IMG/VR virus record: IMGVR_UViG_3300034407_003683
Location: 33,902 to 97,901 of that record
DNA length: 64,000 nucleotides
Strand: one strand, 5' to 3'
Origin: a virus
A model generated the notes under the pieces. The model worked only from the letters and a program-made list of their open reading frames with translations, was not told the DNA's origin and ran no database searches. Numbering within the stretch: the first letter of the stretch is position 1; every line of letters starts with the position of its first letter. A program made the translations under genes and the position numbers. Below, one piece after another: positions 43,813 to 52,460 of the stretch.

Positions 43813-44488
43813 GTAGAGCCTCCATAATTTTCATTTTACCTCTAATCCTATCATTACCTTGTTCACCAGTCCAATGCATAATCTTTTTATTTGGACTATC
43901 TTCATTATCAGCTTCAACTTGTAGTCGTAACCAATTATATATGTTTGGTAGTTCGGCGATATAGGTAATCATAGTAATAGGGTTTAACATACTATGTAAC
44001 ACTTCTTGATCACCAACTGCTGGATTTCTTTTTACAGCTTCAGCCCATTGTTTTAGAATATCTGGTTTCTGATGAAAACCAACAACACCAGAATTGTGCC
44101 ATTGTTCATTACGCCGTAACAACCATGGTCTATCAATTGCCATTGTAAGTTTATTTGGTTGAATATATCTAAACATATTTTCAATATTACCTAGTATTTC
44201 ACAATCAGTATCAATCCAAAACACATTATGACCTGGTGCGGATAACATTGCAGCTGGTTTATGAAACCAACCTTTGTCATAGTTCTCATCACCCTTATTA
44301 ATATCCATGTAACAAAAAACACCAGCCCTATCATAGACACGTTTTTTCATTTCTTCTGACATACCAAAATTGGCAACTGCAATTGGTATGGTATTATGCT
44401 TAAAATAGTTATCTAAAAACCATGGCAATTGCCATTCAGTTTTTTTATCACATCCAGTAACAATTAATTTTTCGGGCATCTTAGGCAT
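43805..44488 (-). CDS. GT-A type glycosyltransferase
   Basis: 227 residues. VFWIDTDCEILGNIE holds a DTD nucleotide-sugar motif near residue 92, and HNSGVVGFHQ the acceptor-side loop. The alternative ATG three codons in is possible. Overlaps neighbours by 8 nt on each side. Confidence 0.75.
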   Translation of the reverse strand: MPKMPEKLIVTGCDKKTEWQLPWFLDNYFKHNTIPIAVANFGMSEEMKKRVYDRAGVFCYMDINKGDENYDKGWFHKPAAMLSAPGHNVFWIDTDCEILGNIENMFRYIQPNKLTMAIDRPWLLRRNEQWHNSGVVGFHQKPDILKQWAEAVKRNPAVGDQEVLHSMLNPITMITYIAELPNIYNWLRLQVEADNEDSPNKKIMHWTGEQGNDRIRGKMKIMEALRG

Positions 44489-45131
44489 TGATTATCTCAT
44501 ATCCATCTTTATAATTGTGTTTTGCGATACAGCCGTCTTCTTTCTGAATAGTAGTAAAACTATCCACGGCCATACAAACCCAAGGATAATATTCTTGCAA
44601 CCATGAGAAGTTTTGAAGATTAATAAATGTATCAGCCGGTGCGGCATTAATTAATGCTTTAGCAATAAACTTTTTTGCACCAACAGGATTAATCATATAA
44701 CCATGTGCACCACCAAAGTATTGTTTCTGAACTAGTCCATCAACTCCAAGCTTTATTGGTGTATTAAATTTACCATATGATGGTTTTGAGAATGTCATAC
44801 ATCCATCAAATTTCTCATTTACTGGGACTGGGCCGGTAATAACAGCATCATGCTCAAAGACTACAATTGTCTCATCATTTTCAACTGCCATCTCCCATAG
44901 TGAATGATGTGATAAAAAGCACGACATACAATTTTCTAATCGAGAGTATCGTTCAACAAATCCGTGAGGAGAAATACCTTTCTTATGTAGAATTTCCCAT
45001 GGTTTGTCTTTAGGAGTATATGCTTTGTGCATATTAACTTCAAGTCCATATTTGGCGGCAGATTTAATACATCTTTCTGCCGCCTTTACAGACTGAGGAT
45101 TATCCATAATTGTAATTACAAAGGCTTTCAT
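44481..45131 (-). CDS. GT25-family glycosyltransferase
   Basis: 216 residues. LENCMSCFLSHHSLWEMAVE followed by TIVVFEHDAVI is the GT25 (LPS biosynthesis) pattern of SHxxxW then ExDA. GAHGYMINPVGAKKFI matches the C-terminal family block. Paralogous to the next upstream gene product. Typically adds hexoses to LPS-like glycans. Confidence 0.82.
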   Translation of the reverse strand: MKAFVITIMDNPQSVKAAERCIKSAAKYGLEVNMHKAYTPKDKPWEILHKKGISPHGFVERYSRLENCMSCFLSHHSLWEMAVENDETIVVFEHDAVITGPVPVNEKFDGCMTFSKPSYGKFNTPIKLGVDGLVQKQYFGGAHGYMINPVGAKKFIAKALINAAPADTFINLQNFSWLQEYYPWVCMAVDSFTTIQKEDGCIAKHNYKDGYEIINA

Positions 45132-45132
45132 A

Positions 45133-45831
45133 TCAATTCACCGTAGTTGATGGGAGTCCTTGAACTCTTGTAAAATAAAGTTTAGTCACACCCAAGTTAG
45201 GAATAATTTGCTTACACATTATTGCATCGTTTGGCCAAACACCATGTTCTTTGACTGCCTCAAGTAAGTTTTTAGCACCCTTAGGTTTAATTATATATGC
45301 AGAATTTCCGGCAAGGCCTTGAGGAATATTGAACTCATCAATATCTGGTACTGGTTGTACCCATGCTGGTTTACTCTGTACAATATCATGGAATTGATGC
45401 GCACGGCGCGTAGCTGACGCAGGAGAGTTAATGCCAATGATATCATAGTTACTCTTAAGGATAGATTTATAATCTAATTTTTCAATAAACAATGCATCAT
45501 GTTCCATAATAAGTATTGGTTTATCAATTGTGGTGCATTTATGCCACAACAACCAATGGCTCATTGCACATGCAATTCTACTATTCTTATTTGATGTCTG
45601 ATATGCAGACTTAACAAGACCAGTTCTAAGGTCTGTCTCTTTACCTTCCCATGGATATTTCCATTTAAGACCATTGCCGATCATAATAGTATGTGCCATA
45701 TCAGGTGTCACAGCATCAAATATATTAATATCAAAATTATTTTTTACTTTTTTTGACGATTTAATAAGGTTATTTGTTCCGACCTGTGATGTTTCACTAT
45801 TTGCTAATGTTATGGCATATGCATCTAACAT
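45133..45831 (-). CDS. GT25-like glycosyltransferase
   Basis: 232 residues from the ATG at 45831, which avoids overlap with the FkbM gene. ACAMSHWLLWHKC, ILIMEHDALF and NSAYIIKPKGAKNLLEAVKE parallel the downstream GT25 product. Donor and acceptor unknown. Confidence 0.75.
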   Translation of the reverse strand: MLDAYAITLANSETSQVGTNNLIKSSKKVKNNFDINIFDAVTPDMAHTIMIGNGLKWKYPWEGKETDLRTGLVKSAYQTSNKNSRIACAMSHWLLWHKCTTIDKPILIMEHDALFIEKLDYKSILKSNYDIIGINSPASATRRAHQFHDIVQSKPAWVQPVPDIDEFNIPQGLAGNSAYIIKPKGAKNLLEAVKEHGVWPNDAIMCKQIIPNLGVTKLYFTRVQGLPSTTVN

Positions 45832-45832
45832 A

Positions 45833-46519
45833 TTAGAAACCTCTGTATCTATTTTTATGCCCTGAAATTTTATGATTAATATCGGCCTTAATAAAGACAA
45901 TATCCATCTGATTTACAACATTATGTCTCATTGCAATGTGATCAACTCCAGTTGGAATAAAACCATTAGCATACATTGTGTCAATATATTTACTAAAATT
46001 TGGTGCACCTTTATTATATGGCATTATTGGCATTTCTAATATTGCTACTTTGGCATGTTCCATTGCATCAGAGCCACCATTAATAATATCTACCTCAGCA
46101 CCCTGTGTATCCATTTTAATAAAATCTGGTAAAGGTAGATTCTTTTCTTCAATTACTGTATTAAGTTTCTTTGTAGTTAACAGTACAGATTTACCTTCGG
46201 AATAATTAACAGTTAATTCCTTATAATAACTATCACCAGTACTTGCCTTACCACTATTAGCTAAAAAGAACTCCACTGTTCTATCATCTGCATCTGATAA
46301 TACCTGATGCATATACATATCATTATTTAATGAAATTGCACATTTATTATTTGGATTGGCTTCGAACATAATATATTTGGCATTAGGAATATGCTTTCGC
46401 CATTCCTGGGTCCATCTACCTACATTAGCACCAATATCATATACTACATCAATGTTATATCCAGCATTAATTACTTCATTAATAACCGTAGTACAAGGTC
46501 TTTCCATATTTCTAGCCAA
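45833..46519 (-). CDS. FkbM-family methyltransferase
   Basis: 228 residues. VVYDIGANVGRWTQEW is the SAM-binding loop, FEANPNNK the acidic strand, and DFIKMDTQGAEVDIINGG the FkbM signature. These enzymes O-methylate sugars or polyketides. In a glycan operon a sugar O-methyl cap is the simplest guess. Confidence 0.88.
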   Translation of the reverse strand: MARNMERPCTTVINEVINAGYNIDVVYDIGANVGRWTQEWRKHIPNAKYIMFEANPNNKCAISLNNDMYMHQVLSDADDRTVEFFLANSGKASTGDSYYKELTVNYSEGKSVLLTTKKLNTVIEEKNLPLPDFIKMDTQGAEVDIINGGSDAMEHAKVAILEMPIMPYNKGAPNFSKYIDTMYANGFIPTGVDHIAMRHNVVNQMDIVFIKADINHKISGHKNRYRGF

Positions 46520-46520
46520 T

Positions 46521-47222
46521 TTATTCTCCTATAATTCCGGCATTTACCAGATCAATATAATTTTCTTCTCTACTCTTAGGCTTGTGTCTGATGTGTATCA
46601 TATTAGCCTTTTCCGGATTTGGAAGATAGCTACTGTAATCCCATTTCTCATCCAAATATTTATCTAGTTTAAAGTTAGCTTTTACACACAGAACATGGAA
46701 GATACCTTCATCAACATACGGCCTAGGGCTAATCTGTTCAAATACTTTTCTCATGGCCGGATTAATTTGTGCCCTCATTAATTGTCTAAATTCTCTAGGC
46801 ATAACATAGATGGCACCAGACCACATAGGATAGTTTGGATTGCCCAATCTAGGAAACTCATTAATGAATGCAGGTAATTGTCTCTCACGGTGGATCTGAT
46901 CAAATGGTGCAATGCCTTTTGCTTCAAATACATTTTCGGTACAACTAGTTGTGACAAACTTATCGGTATCCAATACAACTACTGTATCATAATCATCATA
47001 TTCTTCATTAATTGCGGCACACTTCTGACACTGACCTCTTAAACCTTTTTGGAATGGTTCTCCATCCAAGAGCTTATATTCAGCACCAAGTTTATCGGCA
47101 TACTTTTTAATATTCTCTACACTCTTTTCTACGATGAATGGTAACCTACCACCACGAGATTCCATCTCTTGAATTACATTTGGCCGAAATGGGTGAAAGT
47201 GTTGTAGAATAATATTTTTCAT
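46521..47222 (-). CDS. GT-A type glycosyltransferase-like protein
   Basis: 233 residues from the ATG at 47222. NIILQHFHPFRPNV opens it, like the paralogue upstream. VVVLDTDKFV provides the DxD, and WSGAIYVMPREF the later loop. It has two extra Cys in GQCQKCAA. Likely donor-specific paralogue. Confidence 0.7.
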   Translation of the reverse strand: MKNIILQHFHPFRPNVIQEMESRGGRLPFIVEKSVENIKKYADKLGAEYKLLDGEPFQKGLRGQCQKCAAINEEYDDYDTVVVLDTDKFVTTSCTENVFEAKGIAPFDQIHRERQLPAFINEFPRLGNPNYPMWSGAIYVMPREFRQLMRAQINPAMRKVFEQISPRPYVDEGIFHVLCVKANFKLDKYLDEKWDYSSYLPNPEKANMIHIRHKPKSREENYIDLVNAGIIGE

Positions 47223-47869
47223 TTTATATAGTTCTTTCTGTTTCCACAATAATGTACTAGTGTAGCATCCGGAGCAGCTTCCTCTGGTAGGTCACAAAAT
47301 CTATCATGAGGAATTTCTAATTTTGTTTTATTATCTAAAATGCCTGATTGCACAATTAAATAATGCATTATGATCTCATCGTTTGGTGGTAATCCATCGG
47401 ATGACATACTATTATGTATTACGTCAGTATTCAATTCTTTTCTAAGATTGATTCGTTGTTCTCTAGTAAATTTAACACAATTGCCAAAGAACATAGGCTG
47501 TTGTCTGGTATAGAGTTTTGGCCATTTACGACCATTTTTACTACCACTGATATTTCGCATACCGACTTTATGAAGCCGTCCAATACCATTATGAATAAAA
47601 ATATTATCCAATTTACCAGTAAATAACATATCCATATCTAACATAAGTACATTATCATACTCATCATATTTTTCATTCAACATAAAGATTTTTTGAATTA
47701 CCAACCATGGCTTTGTTTTTGTATTGGGAAACCAGTCACCCATAGGAAATCCTTGAAGCAATTCATAATCTGCTCCAATTCTTCTAGAATAGTCTTCAAT
47801 ACTATTTTTACAAATATTTGCCCATCTAGGCATATCACCATGCCAATGCTGTAAAATAATATTTTTCAT
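47219..47869 (-). CDS. GT-A type glycosyltransferase-like protein
   Basis: 216 residues from the ATG at 47869 (one-base overlap with the upstream stop). NIILQHWHGDMPRW, LMLDMDMLFTG (DxD) and HYCGNRKN near the end. Same family as the downstream product (shared start NIILQH). Confidence 0.72.
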   Translation of the reverse strand: MKNIILQHWHGDMPRWANICKNSIEDYSRRIGADYELLQGFPMGDWFPNTKTKPWLVIQKIFMLNEKYDEYDNVLMLDMDMLFTGKLDNIFIHNGIGRLHKVGMRNISGSKNGRKWPKLYTRQQPMFFGNCVKFTREQRINLRKELNTDVIHNSMSSDGLPPNDEIIMHYLIVQSGILDNKTKLEIPHDRFCDLPEEAAPDATLVHYCGNRKNYIK

Positions 47870-48678
47870 TATAGATTCCATTCAGAAACAGGTAGATTTA
47901 CTACTCGTTTAATTTTATCGGCCGGCCAATTATCTGCACCATTTAATTGAATATGTACCATATTTGCATTTTTTCTTAAATCAATTACTGGCCTTGGTTG
48001 TTGTTTATTACCTGGATCAAAGTGGACAGAACTATTCCATTTATAGTCCATGGTCAACCAATCAAATGCACATACTTCTAACATTGCATGAAAATAAGGT
48101 TGATCACAAGTATAGAATGCCGGCAGATTAAATACTTTAGCCAAATTTACATATTTTGCAAAATCGTATAACTTTTCTCTTGCTTTTGCCAATCCAGCCT
48201 TAGAGTAAATAATAACACCGGTATTATAAACTTTAGGTAGACCATCGGTAGTACGTGGCATTTTTACTGGCCACTTTTTTTCAATAAGTGCTACCCATTT
48301 TTCATCATTGGCGTTATTAATTCCACCACCAATAGTATATTTTTTTCTGGTCAATGGTGCATTAATTTCTTCACAGATACCAATTTCAAAATTAGTACCA
48401 TAGAATTGTTCAAAAATGTTTTCATTACAAATATCTGTTGGTACAACATCGCAATCTGCATACATAATATAATCATATTCAGAATATTCATCTTCGAATA
48501 TTGGTTTAAATTTACCATAATTTGCAGAATAGGAACCTAAGTCTGTCCTAAATTTTGGATTGTGTTCGTACTTATGATCTGCCCCAATTCTTTTGGCATA
48601 CTGTTCCATGGCTTCAATACCAGCCATATTACCAGGTCGTTCAGTACCATCCCAACATTGATATATCAGTGTTTTCAT
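47869..48678 (-). CDS. GT-A type glycosyltransferase-like protein
   Basis: 269 residues from the ATG at 48678. TLIYQCWDGTERPG, YIMYADCDVVPTD (DCD), YNTGVIIYSK and FYTCDQPYFHAM. Same general family as the gene at 49820 (LIYQVAVG, IIDADIYI), so this operon holds several diverged copies. Confidence 0.75.
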   Translation of the reverse strand: MKTLIYQCWDGTERPGNMAGIEAMEQYAKRIGADHKYEHNPKFRTDLGSYSANYGKFKPIFEDEYSEYDYIMYADCDVVPTDICNENIFEQFYGTNFEIGICEEINAPLTRKKYTIGGGINNANDEKWVALIEKKWPVKMPRTTDGLPKVYNTGVIIYSKAGLAKAREKLYDFAKYVNLAKVFNLPAFYTCDQPYFHAMLEVCAFDWLTMDYKWNSSVHFDPGNKQQPRPVIDLRKNANMVHIQLNGADNWPADKIKRVVNLPVSEWNL

Positions 48679-48680
48679 AA

Positions 48681-49823
48681 TTACCACTTTGGTGATGTAA
48701 GAATATTATTTACATTTAGATTATCTTTCATCTTTTCTGCAATAAACTTTACATCATCAACCAAACCTTTATTTAATGTAATGGGTTTAAACCCTAGGCT
48801 TTTAAGCCCTTCATTACTCACAGATAGATCATTCTCTGCAAGTTCTTTACGAGGATTATCGACATACTTAATAGTACCACCATACGATTCTGCACACAAT
48901 TCGGCAAGTTGTTTTACAGACATAACCTCTGAAACTTGATTAAAGATACGAACCTTACCTTTACTTGGTGGATTTTGTACGGCCAGTGCAACACACCGAG
49001 CAGTATCTTCAATATGAATAAAGGCGCGTTTTTGACCACCAATACCATAGACAGTAATATCATTACCAGTTGCTGCCTGAGAGATAAAACGATTTAACAC
49101 AGTACCATAGATTCCATCATAATCAAATCTGTTGGTGAGCGTCTCATGTTTTCTAGTTTGTTCGGTTTGTGTTCCCCAAACAATACCTTGGTGTAGATCA
49201 GTAATTTTAAGCCCCCAGTTCTTATTATAGAATTGGAATAGCAATTGGTCCATAGATTTGGTCATATGATAAACACTACCAGGATTTGTAGGATATAGAA
49301 TATCAACATCCTTTTCGGTAGAGTTAATCTTTACATTCAGATAACCTTCTGGAATATCGCCAAACTCTTTCGAATAACCATATACACCCATTGTACCCAA
49401 ATGTACCAAGTGAATATCTGGATTTACTTCTACAATTGCAGAAAGAATATTATGTGTGTTGGTGATATTATTGTCAACCGTATAGCGCCGAGTTGTAGAA
49501 TTAATCATTGAGTATGGAGCAGCACGTTGTTCGGCAAAATGGATGATGGTATCTGGATAAAAAACAGAAATAATATCTAATAACTCATCATAATTATTAA
49601 TATCAGTATTGACGATATCAATGCTACCACCAATCATTGCGCGGGCAACTTTAATTCTCTGGCCAGGGTCACTAATATTGGTAAGTGAATTTGAACCTAG
49701 TTCTTTATCAATCTTCCGCCGAACAAGATTATCAATAATGAGAACATCATGACCTTCATCCAATAACTTTAACGATGTAGGCCAACCACAGAACCCATCA
49801 CCACCTAATACAATAATTCTCAT
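48681..49823 (-). CDS. UDP-sulfoquinovose synthase-like (SQD1/SqdB) SDR enzyme
   Basis: 380 residues. Extended SDR with GGDGFCG (7-13) and, throughout, SQD1-specific motifs: DNLVRRKIDKELG, HFAEQRAAPYSMI, LHQGIVWGTQT, NRFDYDGIYGTVLNRF, TVYGIGGQKRAFIHIEDT, RIFNQVSE, C-terminal SPKW. Catalytic Thr144, Tyr185, Lys189 correspond to SQD1 Thr145, Tyr182, Lys186. SQD1 converts UDP-glucose and sulfite to UDP-sulfoquinovose, used for sulfolipid and for S-layer glycans in some archaea. In this operon the sugar probably feeds the neighbouring glycosyltransferases (inference). Overlaps its upstream neighbour by 4 nt. Confidence 0.88.
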   Translation of the reverse strand: MRIIVLGGDGFCGWPTSLKLLDEGHDVLIIDNLVRRKIDKELGSNSLTNISDPGQRIKVARAMIGGSIDIVNTDINNYDELLDIISVFYPDTIIHFAEQRAAPYSMINSTTRRYTVDNNITNTHNILSAIVEVNPDIHLVHLGTMGVYGYSKEFGDIPEGYLNVKINSTEKDVDILYPTNPGSVYHMTKSMDQLLFQFYNKNWGLKITDLHQGIVWGTQTEQTRKHETLTNRFDYDGIYGTVLNRFISQAATGNDITVYGIGGQKRAFIHIEDTARCVALAVQNPPSKGKVRIFNQVSEVMSVKQLAELCAESYGGTIKYVDNPRKELAENDLSVSNEGLKSLGFKPITLNKGLVDDVKFIAEKMKDNLNVNNILTSPKW

Positions 49824-50614
49824 TCGTCTACTCCAATTTGTTTCATTAATTCTTTTACATCTTCACCGCGGTTTGGTAGTTTATCCTTTAGGAAAAAATG
49901 TACAAAATTTGCTTCTTTAATTTTACTATTATCTATTGCAGTATAAAGTGCGTTCCATTTCCAATCAAGCTTCTGCACGGTCATACCACACGTATTTACC
50001 CAGTAATTAAGTAGTGTTTGGTCTGTAGACCATTTCCAACCACCCATACCATCAACAAACTTTTTAAACTCTTCGCGGCGAATAAATTGTTCTGGTGTCT
50101 GTCCATTCAGATATTTTGCAAATGATTTATTCATTACCATCATTCCCATATTCATAAATGGGAATCCAGTTGCTTCATTATATTGCCAATTGATTTTTAA
50201 TTGACCATATTGCATTTTAGAATAATTGGAAATTTTTTGCACATACCATGGTAGAATAGGCATGGATGCTTCGACAACTCCACCAAAATCTGCTTCTGGT
50301 TTTAGGTCATCAAAAATATTTGGAGCATCTGTACGGATATAGATATCGGCATCAATAATAGCAATCTGATCGTATTGGTCAAAATATGAAAAGGCATTTT
50401 CCTTCTCATAGATTGGAAGGAATCCACCATGCTTTTCATATGACTCTTTACTACGATTTGTAACAAAGATATCTGGTTTAATTCTTAATTTTGGTATGGT
50501 CTGTACAATATGATCAATATTATGTTTTGCACAATATTCTGCACACGATTGGATACAGTGTTTATATAGTCTAGACTTTGCACCAACAGCAACTTGGTAA
50601 ATCAATCTTTTCAT
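49820..50614 (-). CDS. GT-A type glycosyltransferase-like protein
   Basis: 264 residues. LIYQVAVGAKSRL, IAIIDADIYIRTD (DxD) and FMNMGMMVMNK are the fold markers; WSTDQTLLNYW is the later acceptor-side block. First gene of the minus-strand glycan operon. No strong promoter was seen in the 40 bp upstream, so read-through from the 50.7-52.4 kb genes is likely. Confidence 0.75.
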   Translation of the reverse strand: MKRLIYQVAVGAKSRLYKHCIQSCAEYCAKHNIDHIVQTIPKLRIKPDIFVTNRSKESYEKHGGFLPIYEKENAFSYFDQYDQIAIIDADIYIRTDAPNIFDDLKPEADFGGVVEASMPILPWYVQKISNYSKMQYGQLKINWQYNEATGFPFMNMGMMVMNKSFAKYLNGQTPEQFIRREEFKKFVDGMGGWKWSTDQTLLNYWVNTCGMTVQKLDWKWNALYTAIDNSKIKEANFVHFFLKDKLPNRGEDVKELMKQIGVDE

Positions 50615-50654
50615 AATTACTCACTTTATTACATAACTAATATTATATATTAAC

Positions 50655-51122
50655 CTAGTTTGTTATCATAAATCTCAAATTCTCGTGATCAGGATAGTTC
50701 ACTACGACTGGACCTTCAGGACACTCATAGTCAATATGTGCCAATAGAATTGCTTCTCCTGGTTTAATCATATCTTTATGTTCTTGGTCTATTGTAAATG
50801 AGAAACCAAACTTATCAATCTTCTCACTTGCCGGACCACTGAACTTTGCTATACTTGGAATTGCTTTATGGACATGATATTTACTGTCTTTGACTTCAAG
50901 TCTGAATCCAGTTACCTTACAATCATCTCTATGCTTTTCTCTTGCAACTACAACATCAAAAGATCCATTGACTGATGCATTACTTACTTGAAAATGCTCT
51001 GGTGCCCATGTTAAGATATCCTTTGACTGCAGTTTATCCCACAACGTATAACCACCACCAACAGCACCAAATGAAGCAGTAACAATGGCAATGATCTTTG
51101 GTATATTTTCTAGATCCATCAT
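50655..51122 (-). CDS. membrane-anchored protein
   Basis: 155 residues. One membrane segment at about residues 8-28 (PKIIAIVTASFGAVGGGYTL), then a beta-rich domain of about 115 residues (FQVSNASVNGSFDVVVAREK, LAHIDYECPEGPVVV). Its start overlaps the EF-hand protein gene by 4 nt. Unknown; probably envelope-facing. Confidence 0.55.
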   Translation of the reverse strand: MMDLENIPKIIAIVTASFGAVGGGYTLWDKLQSKDILTWAPEHFQVSNASVNGSFDVVVAREKHRDDCKVTGFRLEVKDSKYHVHKAIPSIAKFSGPASEKIDKFGFSFTIDQEHKDMIKPGEAILLAHIDYECPEGPVVVNYPDHENLRFMITN

Positions 51123-51487
51123 TTCTTAGGAGCCGCCGTTTTACCTTTGACTGCATCAGCACCAAAAAAGGCAGCAACCAAAACAGAAATAGAGACAAAA
51201 TAAGTTGGAGCAATATCACTAATAAGTTGTGCTGCTTTATCCTGCCCCATAATCGTAGTGATTAAGATAATGGCAGGATATAGTAACATACCAAATAATG
51301 CAAACCAAGTCATTTTTCTCATAGCATCTCTTTGTGCATCTGCATCTTCAAGTTCTTTTCTTTTAAACTCGAGATGCATATCAAGCTCTTCTGCAGTGAT
51401 ATGCCCATCGCCATTGGTATCAGCATCGTCTAGACCATCAATAGTCTTCCTTGCTGCTGCAATTGCTTCCTTCGTCGGCTCTGTCAT
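51119..51487 (-). CDS. EF-hand protein with two membrane segments
   Basis: 122 residues from the ATG at 51487. The loop DTNGDGHITAEE near residue 24 fits EF-hand ligand spacing (D, N, D, G, I, E), so Ca2+ binding is likely. Two membrane segments follow (WFALFGMLLYPAIILITTIM and APTYFVSISVLVAAFFGADA). Size and topology would also fit a holin-like protein; there is no proof. Confidence 0.65.
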   Translation of the reverse strand: MTEPTKEAIAAARKTIDGLDDADTNGDGHITAEELDMHLEFKRKELEDADAQRDAMRKMTWFALFGMLLYPAIILITTIMGQDKAAQLISDIAPTYFVSISVLVAAFFGADAVKGKTAAPKK

Positions 51488-51686
51488 TATAGTACTCCGT
51501 TGTGATTGCCTCTGCAATTTGCAGAGCTTTTGTGAATCCATCACGAAGTGAATTAGACTTATGCCCGTTCTCAATAAACCAATTAAGACTATTTATATCA
51601 GAACCCGAATATTCTTGAGGTATTTTAAAATCCTCAATAGTGTTTTCAAAGTCTGTTCTCATATTTAACAATTCAGCGATTTGCAT
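51438..51686 (-). CDS. small conserved-looking protein
   Basis: 82 residues from the ATG at 51686 (AGAGG upstream). TDFENTIEDFKIPQEYSGSD and LNWFIENGHKSNSLRDGF look coding. It overlaps the HAD gene by 14 nt and the EF-hand gene by 50 nt. Function unknown. Confidence 0.55.
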   Translation of the reverse strand: MQIAELLNMRTDFENTIEDFKIPQEYSGSDINSLNWFIENGHKSNSLRDGFTKALQIAEAITTEYYNDRADEGSNCSSKEDY

Positions 51687-52188
51687 ATTGTAGTGCCTCT
51701 TTAATAGCTGGGAATAAGTATTCATTAGTATCATCTTCATTACACTGGAAGCGAATACCAATACCACCAGCTTGATTCCAACGATCAATATTTTGTAGTT
51801 TATCATCAATCAAAATATTACGAGTACGATCTAATTTATTCATTGCATACTTATGCTTATTAGAAGTAAAGATCATATTCTCTACCAAAGGTGGTGTAAT
51901 ATCCCAACGATTCAACCATTGTCTTTTCCAATAGGCTGAATTCATTATATCACCGCGCATTGGTGATGAACAGATACCCCAATCACCACCAGAGATTTCT
52001 TTGACAAATTTAACAATTGAATATGTCTCAGGAAAGATATCAAGATCGTAAAAGAAGTCAGTATTGGCAAGAGTAGCAAAAGCAATCTCGCGATCCTGGA
52101 TTGATTTCCAATGATCAACACCAAACTTTTTAGCAACACCACCAAAGAAGTCTGTAATTACACCATCCATATCTAGATAAATTGTCAT
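51673..52188 (-). CDS. HAD-family phosphatase, 5'-nucleotidase-like
   Basis: 171 residues from the ATG at 52188. IYLDMDGVITDFFGG is the HAD nucleophile motif (DxDGV), GICSSPMRG the Thr/Ser motif, and RNILIDDKLQNIDRWNQAGG motif III/IV with the acidic pair. Resembles phage 5'(3')-deoxyribonucleotidases. Possible role: nucleotide pool adjustment. Confidence 0.8.
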   Translation of the reverse strand: MTIYLDMDGVITDFFGGVAKKFGVDHWKSIQDREIAFATLANTDFFYDLDIFPETYSIVKFVKEISGGDWGICSSPMRGDIMNSAYWKRQWLNRWDITPPLVENMIFTSNKHKYAMNKLDRTRNILIDDKLQNIDRWNQAGGIGIRFQCNEDDTNEYLFPAIKEALQYANR

Positions 52189-52385
52189 ATTTTGCTCTCC
52201 CAATAATCATTCCAGCATTCACTTACACAATCTTCAATCTCTTGCACTGACCAATGTGGCACTAGATTTTTTTGTTTAACGACTTCTGTCATTACATCAG
52301 TAAGATGTTCACTGTTTTTGATAGTATCTTCAATAAGATCAAACAACTTTTCTTCTTGATCTAATACATATGAGCTCATTCCCAT
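52185..52385 (-). CDS. small acidic helical protein
   Basis: 66 residues (SYVLDQEEKLFDLIEDTIKN). AGGAAAAG precedes the ATG. First gene behind an early promoter. Function unknown. Confidence 0.6.
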   Translation of the reverse strand: MGMSSYVLDQEEKLFDLIEDTIKNSEHLTDVMTEVVKQKNLVPHWSVQEIEDCVSECWNDYWESKI

Positions 52386-52417
52386 AATCTTTTCCTTTCC
52401 TTTTTGATTATGGTACT

Positions 52418-52446
52418 ATTATATCACACTTTTATCGGTATGTAAA
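52418..52446 (-). promoter_or_regulatory. repeated early promoter
   Basis: TTTACA (52441-52446), 17 bp, TATAAT (52418-52423), TGATATAAT, then TACCATAATCAAAAAGG. Confidence 0.82.
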
Positions 52447-52460
52447 CCCCTAAAATGTAA

